The notes beneath the pieces were generated by a model. It saw only the letters and a program-made list of their open reading frames with translations. It was not told the origin of the DNA and ran no database searches. From the NCBI GenBank assembly GCA_029053015.1, contig JAIDHX010000052.1, forward strand, positions 57,437 through 121,436: 64,000 nt of DNA, read 5' to 3'. This document shows positions 55,122-63,965 of the stretch, in pieces. Source of the stretch: Lachnospiraceae bacterium. GTDB taxonomy: Bacteria > Bacillota > Clostridia > Lachnospirales > Lachnospiraceae. How positions within the stretch are numbered: the stretch's first letter is position 1; every line of letters begins with the position of its first letter. Made by a program: the position numbers and the translations under genes.

Positions 55122-56425
55122 TTACTGGTTATGTTTCAGATATATTTCCTGAATAAACCGATTCTCTTCCTCCCAACAGCAATATTCTCCATGGTATTTT
55201 TCAACCAGCATATAAATGGTTTCCATTCCAAAACCATGTTTCTCCCCGTGCACCTTCTTACTCTGCAATTTGGGATTCTGTTTCAATACGCTTTCCTGCA
55301 CACTGTTTTCAAGGCGGATTTCTGTTTCATCTTTTCCGTCCCGGACTACTACTTCCATAACCCGCTCATTCTGCACCTTCTGGCATGCCTCTATTCCATT
55401 GCTGAACAGATTCCACATAAGGTTTCCCATATCAATACTATCAATTTTATTCGCTTTTCCCAATACCACATAGCAAAATTTTATTCCTTCGTCTTTGCAC
55501 CTTACGATCGCTTTCATTAAAGCCACATTGAGCCCTTCATTTCCTGTCTCCTGCGGCAATTTCGGATACTGTTTCAATTCCTCGCAAAGCTGCTCCATAT
55601 TTTTTTCTACTTCCTGATAACATCCCCTATTCTGAAGCCGATATAACACTTCTAACTTTCCATTCATATCATGCCGCCAATGATTGATTTCCCTACCAAT
55701 CCGGTAGATATCCATCAAATTTTCCCTTCTGCTCTTTTCCTGCTGCTCACGAAATTTCAATTCCATCTTTTCTTTCTGGTATTCGCCCAGCTTTCGGTAT
55801 ACCGTTTCCAGAAGCAGTATACCTCCAAACTCACCCACCAGCAGACATATGATAAGTCCACATCGCAGCCTCTCTGACATTTTTCCCAGTTCCAGTTCAA
55901 ACATACCCAATCCTATTAGAAGATTCAGGATAAGTACTCCCGCTATCATCCAGCTTTCCGGCTTATGCAGGTTTTCCCTTTTCCATAAAACTTTACCACA
56001 ATTCTTCCCATCAAAAACTTTATGACACTTGCCAGAACCGCGGCAAAGACATGGGCAATGCCCTTTATGCCCATAATATCCCCCATGCTTTTCCCTGTCA
56101 AGACGCCTATTAATCCGTATACAGTAAAGGTCCCTAAAAAAGTGATCAAAATCCACATCAGTCCGAGAAGAATTTTATCCTGCATACCTCCCTTTAATGT
56201 AATGCTCCCATAAAAAACCAATGTGATTCCATAAAGCACGCACAGAATCCCTTCATAGCTGATAAACCAATTCATCCCTGTCAACACAAAAAAATAAACG
56301 CTGCATCCTATGGCAAAGAATACCCAGCGCTTATAACCTTCATACTTTTTTGCAAATCCGTGATCTATATATTCGACTGCTATAATTGAAGCAAGTACAT
56401 TAATAGCATACTCACCTAACTCCAT
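55122..56425 (-). pseudogene. AgrC-like GHKL sensor histidine kinase, frameshifted
   Basis: Two overlapping frames make up one kinase. The first (ATG 56425, MELGEYAINVLAS, with GAGGGGG upstream) encodes about five membrane helices and stops at 55946. The second, shifted by -1, continues near 55985 with KRENLHKPES, two more helices, a dimerisation box (EINHWRHDMNGKL) and a GHKL ATPase end (NLMWNLFSNGIEAC, KHGFGMETIYMLV). The join lies in GGAAAAGGGAAAACC, so a 1-nt loss in a homopolymer is likely; no canonical slippery heptamer is present. Joined length of ~430 aa fits AgrC. It follows its LytTR partner with a 14-nt overlap. No AgrB/AgrD peptide genes are near. Confidence 0.8.
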
Positions 56426-57137
56426 AGTTTTCCCCCTCATACTTATATATTGCCTGGAGCAGCGCTTTTCTCCTATCTCTGCCCATTTCCAACATCGTTC
56501 CATCTGTAAGGCGAATTTCCTGTCTGCCTATATCTTCGATGTACCTTGGGTTGACCAAATAACTCTTATGGATGCGCAAGAAATGATGCTTTGACAACTC
56601 CTCTTCCATTACCCTCAAACTTCCATACTGCTTAATGACTTTTCCATCCGCCATCTGTATCGTCAACAAATGTCCGCTGCATTCTATATACACAATATCC
56701 CTAATATAGACGGAACCACCTTTTAGTTCATAACAGGCCTTCTTAAATGTTGTTAATTCAACATATTTTTGCAATGCCTTGTACATATCCTTTTCCAGCA
56801 TGGATTTTCTTACAAACCACAGCGGCATGAATGTCTGAGCATCAAAGACAAAACTCTCATGGACCGAGATGAAAATAAGGCATGGCGTTCGCCTGTCCAT
56901 GCTGATACGCTTCGCCAACTGGAACCCATTCATTCCCGGCATTTCAATATCAAGCAACACCAGATCAAATCGCTCTTTACCCATCTCCTCATACATTTTT
57001 TCTCCGTCCTGAAAAAGAAAACATTCTATCGGAATCGAGATTCCTATCCTTTTTGCACTATCGCGTACTGCCTTTTCTATCAGTCTCAGATCTTCCTGCT
57101 TATCATCACAAATTCCTACTTGAAATATCCCCTTCAT
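56412..57137 (-). CDS. LytTR family response regulator (AgrA-like)
   Basis: A 241-aa regulator: receiver with CDDKQED, phospho-acceptor in LVLLDIEMPGMNGF, and a C-terminal LytTR DNA-binding domain (IVYIECSGHLLTIQMADGKVI, then FLRIHKSYLVNPRYI). The usual receiver Lys is in FVRKSM. It lies 3 bp after a small RHH gene and overlaps the kinase gene. Without an intact kinase its phosphorylation may fail or come from elsewhere. Confidence 0.92.
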   Translation of the reverse strand: MKGIFQVGICDDKQEDLRLIEKAVRDSAKRIGISIPIECFLFQDGEKMYEEMGKERFDLVLLDIEMPGMNGFQLAKRISMDRRTPCLIFISVHESFVFDAQTFMPLWFVRKSMLEKDMYKALQKYVELTTFKKACYELKGGSVYIRDIVYIECSGHLLTIQMADGKVIKQYGSLRVMEEELSKHHFLRIHKSYLVNPRYIEDIGRQEIRLTDGTMLEMGRDRRKALLQAIYKYEGENYGVR

Positions 57138-57140
57138 TAT

Positions 57141-57341
57141 TCACCGTCCCGCTTCCGGTTCCTCTGCTTTTGTTTCCTCCAAATCCATTTCCATACAATT
57201 CTTACAGCATTGCAGCACAAGATGATTGAATGTCATACCTTCTCTTTCACAAACGCTTTTCAGCCATTCATACAATACCGGGGTAAACCGCACTGTTACA
57301 CTAATGTTAGGATGTAAAAATGTTTTATCAATATGAAACAT
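57141..57341 (-). CDS. Small ribbon-helix-helix-like protein
   Basis: A 66-aa protein, MFHIDKTFLHPNISVTVRFTP followed by LYEWLKSVCEREGMTFNHLVLQCC: a beta strand and two helices as in Arc/MetJ-type repressors, with a short acidic tail. AGGAGG 5 nt before ATG 57341. It heads the LytTR/kinase operon and may regulate it; longer frames to 57566 are AT-rich leader. Confidence 0.72.
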   Translation of the reverse strand: MFHIDKTFLHPNISVTVRFTPVLYEWLKSVCEREGMTFNHLVLQCCKNCMEMDLEETKAEEPEAGR

Positions 57342-57589
57342 AAGTCCCTCCTGTTTTTCATAATACACCATTAGTATATCCATTTTTATACCTATATGTA
57401 TATAACTGAATATATGCTCATTAATAGTCATAATTTTAGTTATCAATATGATTACTGTTTTTGTTATATTTTTAGTTATGCTTGTGAAAGTGTATAATGA
57501 GAGAATTAATGCATCTAGAATCCTGCAATTTTCTGCGACAGTCATATGCCTCACTGCATTTGCCATATACAGTGCTCACTGCCACGGAA
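57342..57589. other. AT-rich gene-free stretch
   Basis: Leader and promoter region of the RHH-LytTR operon. It is very AT-rich with several TATAxT-like boxes; no single promoter stands out. No credible gene on either strand. Confidence 0.5.
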
Positions 57590-57620
57590 CAAATAAAAAT
57601 GGCAGGCCCGAAGACCTGCC
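57590..57620 (-). terminator. Terminator of the parM-parR operon
   Basis: GGCAGG-tcttcggg-CCTGCC on the minus strand followed by ATTTTTATTT, 54 bp past the parR stop. Confidence 0.85.
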
Positions 57621-57673
57621 AGCACATATAAAATCAATTTGTTTTTCAAGACTAATGATACCGTTCGTTTCAC

Positions 57674-58144
57674 TCAGTTATTGCGAAATGCCGACATAGT
57701 ATCGGCAATCATAGTCCATAAAGCCTCATCCATTTCCTTCTGATTCGGTTCGGTATCATGCCTCTGCTCTGGTGGTTCTGCAGATTCTTGTTTCTTTCCT
57801 TTTACTATTATGGGATCTGCCCTATTTATGGTGTCCTGCTGCCCGCTATCCCTATTGCGCAAAATCTCCATTACGATATTCTCTATGGAGGCCCTGTCTA
57901 CTGTCTGTGTCAGGGGAATAGCCAACATCCCCGGATCGTTTGTATAATGCAGGACAGCATTAACAATAAACTGCGCCTTGCTATGAGGACCTTGTTTCTC
58001 CAACAGGCGTATGACAGCATCATAAGCCGGGTCATTTTCATTGAATTTGATACTGAACCGCTCCCGATCTTTCTTTTCCCTCATAGGCTCACCTGTTTCT
58101 GGTTTCCATCCGGTAAAGGAACTCTTACCCTTTTGCGTTGGCAT
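57674..58144 (-). CDS. ParR-like segregation adaptor
   Basis: A 156-aa protein next to a ParM-type actin. After a basic N-terminus it has REKKDRERFSIKFNENDPAY and DAVIRLLEKQGPHSKAQFIVNAVLHY, a ribbon-helix-helix-like DNA-binding part, then a Glu/Gln-rich, probably disordered tail ending in EALWTMIADTMSAFRNN, suited to touch the filament end. ATG 58144 has GGAGG 6 nt upstream, inside the parM 3' end (20-nt overlap). Call rests on layout and gene order. Confidence 0.78.
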   Translation of the reverse strand: MPTQKGKSSFTGWKPETGEPMREKKDRERFSIKFNENDPAYDAVIRLLEKQGPHSKAQFIVNAVLHYTNDPGMLAIPLTQTVDRASIENIVMEILRNRDSGQQDTINRADPIIVKGKKQESAEPPEQRHDTEPNQKEMDEALWTMIADTMSAFRNN

Positions 58145-59002
58145 TGATGTCCTCCACAAACAGGGCGTTCCTTATCTTGCCTGAACTTTCAATCTGTCTC
58201 CGCAGCCGTATTGCCCCGCCTCCTACAAACACCACTTTGCCGGATGACAGATCCAGCATACGCTCCCTCAGCCCGTTTGCAAGGTCATTGACAAAATTCC
58301 GGGCCATCTGCTCTACCAATGAAACTATATCAGGAGCATACAGATCGGCTTTGCCCTCTAAAATACCGTCAATGTCTGTTTCATCCAGCAGAATATCAAA
58401 CTCCGAGTTTGCTTTTTTGCGGATCTGGTTGTAAAGTACAATCACTCCGTTTTCCAGAGAGTCACATACTGCCAAATCCGCACGTCCGGACCGCATCATT
58501 AAGTAATCCGCCGTAAACCCTCCAATATCCACGATCAGCACTCTTGGGCTGCCCATCAGCCTGTCCATCATGGTAGCTGCGGCAGCATAAGCCTGCGGGT
58601 AACAGCGCACATCATCAATATAGACCGCATGGTGCCTGTCCTTATAAGTAAATTTTACCACACCACGGTCTGAAAAATACCGTATAAAAGTCTGATTCTG
58701 CGCCCCATAATGTGCCGGCGGAAGACCTACTGCAAGCTGGATACGCTGTGTATTGTCTCCATATATCCCTCTGGCCTGAAGTTCCTGCGCAATCCCGAAC
58801 AGGGTGAGGATAAAGAAACGGTCATCTTCCGTCTTATCCCTTTTGTATGGGATTCGCTGGTTTGACAGTGTATAATACCTGTTCTCGTACATCAGTACAT
58901 CACTCCAAAGGGCTTTGTGGTACTCTCCACCAGCCCTGACACAAAGGGCGGACGGCAGACAGTTTTCATCTGCTTGTTTCCATGATCGATTGCAATTAAC
59001 AT
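58125..59002 (-). pseudogene. ParM-like actin ATPase, split by an 8-bp tandem duplication
   Basis: Plasmid-segregation actin. The N-terminal 36 codons (ATG 59002, AGGAG upstream; MLIAIDHGNKQMK with the phosphate-1 loop) end at TGA 58892, inside TGATGTAC-TGATGTAC. Removing one copy of this 8-bp repeat restores a single frame running into VMYENRYYTLSNQR. The rest (58125-58892, 255 aa) keeps VLIVDIGGFTADYLM (phosphate 2) and VVFVGGGAIRL (adenosine motif). The stop and next start overlap as TGATG, so both parts could be made by reinitiation, but a split before residue 40 would likely break ATP binding. Confidence 0.82.
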
Positions 59003-59039
59003 AGTCTTTTGTCTCCTTTTTTAGCTTTATACCTATCCT

Positions 59040-59058
59040 TTACGCATGGATTACGCAT
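59040..59058 (-). repeat. Possible parC iterons
   Basis: TTACGCAT occurs twice with 11-bp spacing (59040-59047, 59051-59058) just upstream of parM, where ParR-binding iterons usually lie. Two copies only, so a weak call. Confidence 0.4.
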
Positions 59059-59082
59059 TTTTTCAACATACCGGGATAAAAA

Positions 59083-59122
59083 ACCAAAAAAGCAGCAGAC
59101 CACATTTCCATGATCTGCTGCT
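59083..59122 (-). terminator. Terminator of the Rpn-type gene
   Basis: GCAGCAGA ... TCTGCTGC on the minus strand with a 14-nt loop, followed by TTTTTTGG. Confidence 0.88.
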
Positions 59123-59150
59123 TTCCTGTTTAACTGTTCCGTATTCTTGA

Positions 59151-60119
59151 CTATGCAAGGACAGGCTCTCGCTTTTCTATGACAGCCTTTATTTCCTCAA
59201 CACTCTTTTCAGCCACATCTGCTATCTGTTGTAATGTGTAGCCGTTCTTGTACATGTTGAGAATCATCTCGGCTTTTCCGATTGCTATACCATCTTCCTT
59301 GATACCTTGACTTAAATTGCACATAACGCTAATATCCCTCCTTATGCTGCCCTCTACTGGAATATTATACTCCTTCTCAATAATTGCTAACTTTTCATCT
59401 ACCGAAAGCTGCTTTGACAGCAACGCCCCCAACAGACGGTGCAGCTCATACTTATCATCATGCTCCGGCAGTTCGTTTGACAATCCGATCAGGACGATAT
59501 TCAGCAGGTCAAGCCTCCCTTTGCACTGATGATTCCCTATGAGCTTATCATATGCAAGATGCACATAACCCATACTGTTTTCATCCTGATTCATACATAC
59601 CCAGATAGAGAATACACGCCGGATGTCATTATAGTTGGTATTGACAAAGTCCCTTTCTTTCTGTGAAGAAACAAGTCGGCTCACGTAAAAGACTGCCCTG
59701 TTCAGGATATCATACCCTGCCGGTTCATCCTTTTGTGCCTCCACATTGATGATCATCTGCGACAGGCCGTCTTTCATGCGTACATAAAAAACGATGTCAA
59801 ACCTTACCAGCCCCTCGTTTATTTCTGCATTTTCAGAATTAAAACCGACAACTCTCTGTCCCTTTTGGGTTGTATAGTCTTTCGGGGAATTTGTCATACC
59901 CGGCTCTACCGGAACCACACCGATCAGCGGCTCTCCTTCAATATACTGCACAACATCCCCGGGATTCATACCCTTGAATTCATCCACCGTGTTCACAAGT
60001 ATGTATGCCAAAATGTACTTGTGCCCCAGCAGGCGTTTTGCTTTTTCATCATACTGGGCATCTTTGTCTGACGTCCGTACCATATTCTTCATCTCTGTGT
60101 CCATGGATGTCATATCCAT
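59151..60119 (-). CDS. Rpn-type PD-(D/E)XK nuclease family protein
   Basis: A 322-aa protein of the recombination-promoting nuclease/putative transposase family common in gut Firmicutes. N-terminal KDAQYDEKAKRLLGHKYILAYIL, the nuclease core with RFDIVFYVRMKD and IINVEAQKDEP (Asp and Glu-x-Gln), and the C-terminal helix pair GIAIGKAEMILNMYKNGYTLQQIADVAEKS. AAGGAGG 8 nt before ATG 60119. Relatives nick DNA and raise recombination; some act in phage defence. Cargo of the mobile element. Confidence 0.87.
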   Translation of the reverse strand: MDMTSMDTEMKNMVRTSDKDAQYDEKAKRLLGHKYILAYILVNTVDEFKGMNPGDVVQYIEGEPLIGVVPVEPGMTNSPKDYTTQKGQRVVGFNSENAEINEGLVRFDIVFYVRMKDGLSQMIINVEAQKDEPAGYDILNRAVFYVSRLVSSQKERDFVNTNYNDIRRVFSIWVCMNQDENSMGYVHLAYDKLIGNHQCKGRLDLLNIVLIGLSNELPEHDDKYELHRLLGALLSKQLSVDEKLAIIEKEYNIPVEGSIRRDISVMCNLSQGIKEDGIAIGKAEMILNMYKNGYTLQQIADVAEKSVEEIKAVIEKREPVLA

Positions 60120-60231
60120 CGGTCATTCCTCCTTCTGCATATCCATGTGAGAATCGTATAGCCGATTACAAAAGGTATATGACCTCACATTTATTATACC
60201 CCAGCTTTACTGCGGAATCAACGAAATTTTA

Positions 60232-60390
60232 TCAGGTGTGCATCCCATAGCAGGCGTTCTTCAGGTTCTCCTGCCCATGCAGGATGATTCCGCCGCAGAC
60301 TCCAATTCCGCTTATACGCTCTTCCCGAAAGAAGAAACTGTACGGAACACAGCTGTCATCCGCAGAAATCTTTATCATGGTGCGCTCCAT
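60232..60390 (-). CDS. 52-aa protein before the PcfJ-like gene
   Basis: Start ATG 60390 with GGGAGG 9 nt upstream; stop TGA 60232-60234. The product begins MERTMIKISADDSCVPYSFF and ends ACYGMHT; it has three Cys, an RISGIGVCGG turn and no membrane helix. It lies 18 bp after the PcfJ-like gene on the same strand. Not recognised; the good ribosome site and tight spacing argue that it is real. Confidence 0.62.
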   Translation of the reverse strand: MERTMIKISADDSCVPYSFFFREERISGIGVCGGIILHGQENLKNACYGMHT

Positions 60391-60408
60391 TCTTTTGTTC
60401 CTCCCTTC

Positions 60409-62589
60409 TTATGCCGCTTCCATCAGATCCTCTGTCAGGACATCCACTAACAGCCTGCCCGCCAGCTCACCTGTATTGATGATAAGCTGCTGTTCCCGCA
60501 TTTCCGCAAATTCCTGCTCACGCAGGCTGTGACTGATTTCTGCAAGCTCCTTTTCCTCACTGCTGATCCGTTTTGACACTTCCTTCTGCCATTTTTTCAG
60601 GAATTTCTTTGCATCTTCAATGTCTGCCTCCTGTCTGTCGTACATGGTACGCTTTTGGCGTACCGTACCGTCAGGCTCAATCTCGAGAGTATAATAGGCT
60701 TTTTCCGGATTATCGTTACGGCGAAGGAACAGGATATAGCTTTCTTTGCGCTCAATTCTCTCCCAGTAACGGTCACTGCTCCCCACGCAATGATGGAGGT
60801 TCTCACCTTCCCGCAGCACATCCTCAATACAATGCGGGCTTACCACTGAATAAACCTTATCGCTGTATTCATAAATATCCCTAATCGATTCATATATCTG
60901 CTCCACATGCGGATAATTTTTCAGGATCTCACCTGCCTTTATCGCCAGCGATTTGCTGTGACACCTCTCTACCAACTCATCATGCCGCTTGCGCAGTTTC
61001 CGAACCCGGTAGATAATGGCATCCTGTGTATCCATGTGAAAGCGCTCCGCCATCGCCAGATAATCGCTCCAGGTTGTCAGGACTTCTCCGCTTTTCATGC
61101 CATTCTCTTTCATCTGCCGTCTTACATAGTTATAAATCTGCACCATACTCATGCGGCTGCTGATGAATTTCAAGTCATCTGTAGTGATACCCTCCTGACA
61201 AAACCAGCTGATCACATGATCGGGCAATGGCTTTCCCGTCATTTTTTCATATTGCAGCCATTTTAGAAACCTGCCGCCGCCATTACATCTGCGCAGCCTT
61301 GCAAGTTCCTGGGAATCTATGCCAAGCAGTTTCTTCAGGTCGCCAGACAGACGGTTCTTAAAGCACCCTTCAATGGTACATTTCCCATACATAAATTCCC
61401 TTACCATAGTGCCGAGTCCTGCCTTTGCCAGACGTTCCAACTCCGGAATGCTTTTCCATACTACCAGATATTTTTCCGGGTCAATTTCCTTTGCCGCGGC
61501 AATCGCTTCCACCAGTCCGGTTTTGCGCAATTCCCGTTTTGCCAGATCTGGCAGGGTCCGCCCATATACACGCCCTTCATAGGTACGATAATAGTAATAA
61601 TACGACTGCGTATATGAGTTGCAAAGTTCTGTCTTAATCCATCGCATCCTTTCATGTTTATAATCGCCCCAGTAATAAGCTCTCAGTGCATATCCATTCT
61701 TATCAAAAATAGCGCGTCTGACTTCTGTGAAATAGCATTCTGTATTACGATAATCCTCTTTCCGATAAACTCTTTCGCCTGTAAATTCACGGATCATCAC
61801 ACCGTCTTCACAACGCTGTACCAGATACATACATGCCGTATCCGTTCTTACAGCACCAGCAGCCTTCCCCTCAGACTTAAAAGTAATTTTATGGCGGCAA
61901 CAAGGACAGGTTCCCTGCCGATTGTGTTTCGGGTGCCTGATTGGAACTTCCTTTTCACAATAAGTGCAATATCCCTCTGTGACCCCTTTACGGTCATAAT
62001 GATAAAAGATATAATTCTCCGGAATCCCGACCTTTGACACCCACTTCTTCCAGTCTTTGGGAAGTTCCGGCGTCTGCTCCATATCCAAATCCCATGGATC
62101 TGTCTCCCGTTTATGTCGCTGTTTCAATTTATCCCTCCTGACCCTGAGCTGATAATCCAAAATCCCCTTATATCCCCCATTGGATACGCCAAGGTATCTC
62201 TTAATGGTCCGGGCACCTTCCGGATTGATCCACTTCTTTTTGGAATAAATGAGATATCTCGGCCACGGAAGCATATCCAGCTTTGCCGTCAGCCACCGGT
62301 CCAGCCTCCTGTCATAAGTCAGGAATTCGCCTGTCTCCTTGTTGATAAACAGTTCATAGGCGGGCATAACCGATTCCATCCGCATATATTCCGGCAGGAA
62401 AAAAGCTACCTTCAAAATCCCATTTAATACTTGACAGCGCATATAAAGCCCATACCCATAGCTTTCTACCCAGTAGGAATATAAGGATGTTCCCACCCTT
62501 TCCCTGCTTATGGTATCAGCTGCTGCTATCTTCATCATCTTCTTCGTTGCTTTTAACGTCCGTAATTTACTCAATGCATCTTTTTTCAT
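60409..62589 (-). CDS. PcfJ-like protein
   Basis: A 726-aa protein of the PcfJ family found on conjugative plasmids and integrative elements of Firmicutes. The middle has a zinc-binding pair CTYCEKE and CPCC (~225-255); the C-terminus carries the PcfJ signature ENLHHCVGSSDRYWERI and KAYYTLEIEPDG. Function within conjugation is not established. ATG 62589 overlaps the previous stop by ATGA, so it is coupled to the 182-aa gene and, through it, to pcfK. Confidence 0.88.
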   Translation of the reverse strand: MKKDALSKLRTLKATKKMMKIAAADTISRERVGTSLYSYWVESYGYGLYMRCQVLNGILKVAFFLPEYMRMESVMPAYELFINKETGEFLTYDRRLDRWLTAKLDMLPWPRYLIYSKKKWINPEGARTIKRYLGVSNGGYKGILDYQLRVRRDKLKQRHKRETDPWDLDMEQTPELPKDWKKWVSKVGIPENYIFYHYDRKGVTEGYCTYCEKEVPIRHPKHNRQGTCPCCRHKITFKSEGKAAGAVRTDTACMYLVQRCEDGVMIREFTGERVYRKEDYRNTECYFTEVRRAIFDKNGYALRAYYWGDYKHERMRWIKTELCNSYTQSYYYYYRTYEGRVYGRTLPDLAKRELRKTGLVEAIAAAKEIDPEKYLVVWKSIPELERLAKAGLGTMVREFMYGKCTIEGCFKNRLSGDLKKLLGIDSQELARLRRCNGGGRFLKWLQYEKMTGKPLPDHVISWFCQEGITTDDLKFISSRMSMVQIYNYVRRQMKENGMKSGEVLTTWSDYLAMAERFHMDTQDAIIYRVRKLRKRHDELVERCHSKSLAIKAGEILKNYPHVEQIYESIRDIYEYSDKVYSVVSPHCIEDVLREGENLHHCVGSSDRYWERIERKESYILFLRRNDNPEKAYYTLEIEPDGTVRQKRTMYDRQEADIEDAKKFLKKWQKEVSKRISSEEKELAEISHSLREQEFAEMREQQLIINTGELAGRLLVDVLTEDLMEAA

Positions 62590-63134
62590 AAAAATACAAC
62601 CTGCCTTTCCTTTAAGTCTACGTCATACCATATATCCGGCATGATATTTACTCCATCCACAGAAGTAAGCGCAACCTGCCTTACTTCTCCCGTTTCCGCA
62701 TCTTCCCTGGCTAATGCCAGAATATCTCCAACTTTTCCTTTCGCTACGGGGTCTGTACCTCTCACAACTGCATATCCGCATCGCGCCTCTGCCCTGTCTT
62801 TATTTACATGACAGCTCCATTCCCGCAGAGGATGGTCTGCCATAAAGGCCAGACCATGCAGGAAAAACTCATTGCGGGGTAATTTTTTTAAGACTGTTAG
62901 CTCTGTGCAGGAGATTTTCGAGTCATTATCATCCTCGTCAATATCCCCTCCAGCATTGACAATGTAATACTCTGAACTCTCCATATCCGAATAATAGGTA
63001 AGGCAGTCCAATGGATTCTCAGCACAATGGAATCCATTCTCTCTGCAGTTTGCTTTATCCGTGCGGTTTAAGCCTCTTTTGAACTTATACCCCCGGCAGA
63101 TAAGCCCCTGCTGAAACGCTTTATAAGCAATCAT
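62586..63134 (-). CDS. Conserved element protein of unknown function (DUF7666-like)
   Basis: A 182-aa soluble protein starting MIAYKAFQQGLICRGYKF, then NGFHCAENPLDCLTYYS, a motif seen in proteins that turn up beside PcfJ/PcfK and in phages. Ends KERQVVFL. No catalytic motif known to me. Between pcfK (9 bp) and pcfJ (4-nt overlap), clearly one unit with them. The DUF assignment is from memory and unsure. Confidence 0.75.
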   Translation of the reverse strand: MIAYKAFQQGLICRGYKFKRGLNRTDKANCRENGFHCAENPLDCLTYYSDMESSEYYIVNAGGDIDEDDNDSKISCTELTVLKKLPRNEFFLHGLAFMADHPLREWSCHVNKDRAEARCGYAVVRGTDPVAKGKVGDILALAREDAETGEVRQVALTSVDGVNIMPDIWYDVDLKERQVVFL

Positions 63135-63143
63135 CTTCTCCTC

Positions 63144-63965
63144 CTAACTCGCCTTATTTCCTTGCGACATCATATCCAACAGGGATAATTGCCCTGTCAC
63201 CTGTGCCTCCTCTTCTTTCTCCTGCTCCGGTTTCTTTTCAGGGGCTTTTGATTTCTTTTCCTTTTTCTCCGGTTTCTTTTTGGCGGCGGGCTTATGGCCT
63301 GTTTTTCCCACATAAGGCTTGGGGACAAATTTTTCTTCCTGCTCCTCATCCTCTTTCGCGGAAGGATCACGGAAATAATCTTCTGCCCACTGGTAGCACA
63401 GGTCATCGGGGATGTCACACCCATAACCCTGCTGCCCTGTTCCCGGATTGATGCCTTCGGCTTTCATCTCGTCCTGGACATAATCCCAGGCCTTGCGGTT
63501 GATATACTGGAAACAGTGGATCATGCTCTTGCGGGGATCCATGGTCATTCTGGCAAATTCTACATCCTCCAAGCACAGAGTCTGGATGTACTCCGCCACA
63601 CAGTCTTTCATGTTGCGCCGTGTGAGTTTTTCCGTATCAGTGCTTATGCGCTGCATGGATTTCCGCACGATTTCCTCCTCACTCATACAGGCAAGCTCTT
63701 CCTGCTGTTTCCGCAAAGCATCCTTTTTCGCCTGCTGCCTTGCCTCCCATTCCGCTTTCCGCTCTGCCTCAGCTGCTTCATGCTTGGCGCGCTTGGTTTC
63801 CTCATCCTCTTCTTCGTCCGCATCCGGTGCTGTCTCTGCCTCTGCTGTTTCCAGCTCTGCTGCCTGCCCGGTTTCTTCCGTCTCCAAAGTTTCTTCCTGC
63901 TCTGAAGCATCCTCCGTTTCCTCCAAAACCTGGAATCCTCCGTTATTATCCGTGTACATATCCAT
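63144..63965 (-). CDS. PcfK-like protein
   Basis: A 273-aa protein. The first ~115 residues are Glu/Ala/Lys-rich and probably coiled or disordered; the middle (MTMDPRKSMIHCFQYINRKAWDYV, then YGCDIPDDLCYQWAEDYF) is the PcfK-like domain; then comes a long Lys/Pro/Glu tail ending in GQLSLLDMMSQ. QLSLLD has the form of a sliding-clamp-binding peptide. ATG 63965 has AAGGAG 7 nt upstream; ATG 63971 is too close to it. First visible gene of the unit with the 182-aa gene and pcfJ. Confidence 0.85.
   Translation of the reverse strand: MDMYTDNNGGFQVLEETEDASEQEETLETEETGQAAELETAEAETAPDADEEEDEETKRAKHEAAEAERKAEWEARQQAKKDALRKQQEELACMSEEEIVRKSMQRISTDTEKLTRRNMKDCVAEYIQTLCLEDVEFARMTMDPRKSMIHCFQYINRKAWDYVQDEMKAEGINPGTGQQGYGCDIPDDLCYQWAEDYFRDPSAKEDEEQEEKFVPKPYVGKTGHKPAAKKKPEKKEKKSKAPEKKPEQEKEEEAQVTGQLSLLDMMSQGNKAS

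Noticed and set aside
55980..56000. Canonical -1 programmed frameshift heptamer in the kinase gene
   Set aside because: In the zero frame the runs read GGA AAA GGG AAA ACC, which does not form X-XXY-YYZ; a mutation or sequence error is simpler.
57448..57699. 83-aa plus-strand gene
   Set aside because: No ribosome site; it overlaps the par operon terminator and the parR 3' end.
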